Source: Rhodoferax potami (lineage in GTDB: Bacteria > Pseudomonadota > Gammaproteobacteria > Burkholderiales > Burkholderiaceae_C). From it: 64,000 nucleotides of DNA. The translations under genes were made by a program, and so were the position numbers. Location: assembly GCF_032193765.1 (NCBI RefSeq), contig NZ_JAVBIJ010000001.1:2852001-2916000 (forward strand), read 5' to 3'. This document shows positions 62,950 to 64,000 of this stretch, one piece after another. Below the pieces are notes generated by a model. The model saw only the letters and a list, made by a program, of their open reading frames with translations. It was not told the origin of the DNA and did not search any database. How positions within the stretch are numbered: the first letter of the stretch is position 1; every line of letters starts with the position of its first letter.

Positions 62950-63501
62950 TCAGTCCAATCGAACGGCCAAATCGCCCAGTTCGATCAAGTGATTGCGCAC
63001 GGCTTTTTCCAGCAGCACATGCAAGGTATGCCCATCGGCGTTGAGGTCAGCGGCCATCTGCGCAGCCACCCGCGCAGGCCAGTTCAACCAGGCATCGCGC
63101 TCGGCGCGCGCCATCTTGAAAACGTGTGCGACGGCCTGGTCACGATTGATCAACTCGCCTTTGAGGCGGGCCAGTCGCACCCGATTGGTCTGCGCCTTGA
63201 GCACCTCATTGGCGGTCTTGGCCTGCAGCAAGGTGGTGCCACCGCCTTTGGGTTCAAACGCGCCCGCTGATTCACCCAGCGTTTCCCGTATTCCCGCAAT
63301 CACCTCATTGGAGACGGGCTTGTGTTTGCCCCGTTGCTGCGCAGCGTCTGTGTTTTTGCTCCATTGAGCGTCGGCTTGCGCCGCATTGATCGTGCCGTCT
63401 GCGTTGGGGGTAATCCGCCCGGCCTCGATGGCCTTGCGCACCGCCGTATCGGACACCCCTCGGTGGCGCGCATAGGCCCGAATTGAGAGTCGATCGGTCA
63501 T
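62950..63501 (-). CDS. Phage terminase small subunit (Nu1-like)
   Basis: 183 residues from the ATG at 63501; the frame extends two codons to a TTG. An N-terminal helix-turn-helix (LSIRAYARHRGVSDTAVRKAIEAGRI) is typical of Nu1-type DNA recognition subunits, followed by 'TANEVLKAQTNRVRLARLKGELINRDQAVAHVFKMARAERDAW', also characteristic. It marks the cos site, which should lie near or upstream of this gene, and loads the large subunit. Confidence 0.85.
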   Translation of the reverse strand: MTDRLSIRAYARHRGVSDTAVRKAIEAGRITPNADGTINAAQADAQWSKNTDAAQQRGKHKPVSNEVIAGIRETLGESAGAFEPKGGGTTLLQAKTANEVLKAQTNRVRLARLKGELINRDQAVAHVFKMARAERDAWLNWPARVAAQMAADLNADGHTLHVLLEKAVRNHLIELGDLAVRLD

Positions 63502-63596
63502 ACCCAAGTGAAAGAGTCTGGCTAAGAAATTGACTTGATGTTGTTCGGAAATGAAGCGTTCATACGGTCATCAATCAACGTTTTTTGGAGCGCCGC

Positions 63597-63830
63597 ATGA
63601 ACCACAAGAAAACCACCAACGCCATCAACGCGCCTTCTTGCCTTTTGGAGCAGATCGCACGCGAGCACCTTTTTGTCCAGACGCTGCAGACGCAGAGCTC
63701 GGACCGGCTGGACTTTCACGACGTGTCGGTTTGGGGGATTGAGGCAGCTCTGCAAGCGGCTTATCAAGCTGGCCTGCAGGCACAGACGAAGAAGCAACAG
63801 GGGAAGAAAAAAGATTCAGAAATCGCTTGA
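63597..63830 (+). CDS. DUF6900-like small protein
   Basis: 77 residues from the ATG at 63597 with GGAG upstream. 'LLEQIAREHLFVQTLQTQSSDRLDFHDVSVWGIEAALQAAYQAGLQ' fits the short DUF6900 pattern found in phages and mobile elements. The end is basic (TKKQQGKKKDSEIA). It is divergent from the terminase genes, so the 63502-63596 gap should hold two promoters. Function unknown. Confidence 0.7.
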   Translation: MNHKKTTNAINAPSCLLEQIAREHLFVQTLQTQSSDRLDFHDVSVWGIEAALQAAYQAGLQAQTKKQQGKKKDSEIA

Positions 63831-63883
63831 TAAGCGAGCGGAATGAAGCGTTCATCACATCACCATTTTTTAAAGGAAAAACC

Positions 63884-64000
63884 ATGAAACTCTCCGAGAC
63901 CCAAACCAATCTGCTCACCGCAGCGGCCCAGCATCCAGAGCACTTGCTGACCGAATTCCCGGCCAATCTCAAAGGGGGTGCGCGGCTTAAGGTTTTGACA
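63884..64000 (+). CDS. DUF3489-like protein, N-terminal fragment
   Basis: 39 codons before the right edge, starting at ATG 63884 with AAAGGA 8 bases upstream. 'MKLSETQTNLLTAAAQHPEH' and 'FPANLKGGARLKVLT' resemble the opening of DUF3489 proteins, small helix-turn-helix-like proteins frequent beside DUF6900 genes in prophages. The rest is outside the window. Confidence 0.65.
   Translation, partial: MKLSETQTNLLTAAAQHPEHLLTEFPANLKGGARLKVLT

Overview
The window looks like a chromosomal segment of a betaproteobacterium, probably Burkholderiales/Comamonadaceae. This rests on protein style, codon use and gene content (Liv-type amino-acid ABC operon, CbbR-like LysR regulator divergent from an SbtA-type bicarbonate permease). 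No rRNA, tRNA or CRISPR array was seen, and no stretch over 300 bases lacks a gene.

Layout. (1) 1-6.3 kb, core chromosome: a minus-strand liv operon (substrate-binding protein, LivH, LivM, start of LivG), a ParB-like protein, then a LysR regulator divergent from sbtA. (2) 6.3-9.1 kb: a complete IS21-family element (6844-8981, istA/istB, ends recognisable) that cuts a small membrane-protein gene. (3) 9.1-20.5 kb: a tightly packed minus-strand operon that reads as a self-contained alternative Hsp70 machine: two paralogous J-like proteins without an HPD motif, a membrane-anchored GrpE-like protein, a long Hsp70-family protein (frame broken at a G5A5 run), a Ser/Thr kinase fused to an AAA+ ATPase, zinc-ribbon and DUF4236 proteins, two unknown proteins and a secreted SNase-type nuclease. 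(4) 20.5-38.2 kb, plus strand, divergent from it: a WYL-domain (CapW/BrxR-like) regulator beside a perfect palindrome, an 1811-residue DUF4011/helicase/Vsr-like nuclease protein (Hhe-like), a GmrSD-like DUF262/DUF1524 protein, a complete type I restriction-modification system (HsdM, HsdS, HsdR) and five small genes of unknown function. Regions 3 and 4 together are a defence island. (5) 38.2-64 kb, minus strand: the late genes of a lambda-like siphophage prophage in the order TerS, TerL, gpW, portal, protease with nested scaffold, gpD, capsid, head-tail joining, tail terminator, tail tube, G/GT (with a -1 slip site), tape measure, fibres, tail tip, holin, endolysin and Rz/Rz1. It runs off the right edge after two plus-strand accessory genes.

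The most unusual unit lies inside the prophage tail module at 42.9-47.5 kb. A short tail-fibre-like protein ends in a 38-residue tail of alternating Asn-Cys (13 Cys, 11 Asn). It is followed, in one overlapping operon, by an unknown protein, an Asp/Asn-hydroxylase-like Fe(II)/2OG protein with an HxD...H triad, a second 2OG-Fe(II) oxygenase, a 69-residue protein and a radical SAM/SPASM enzyme. I infer a RiPP-like post-translational modification pathway acting on a phage fibre. The second candidate novelty is the Hsp70/kinase-AAA operon placed against the defence genes.
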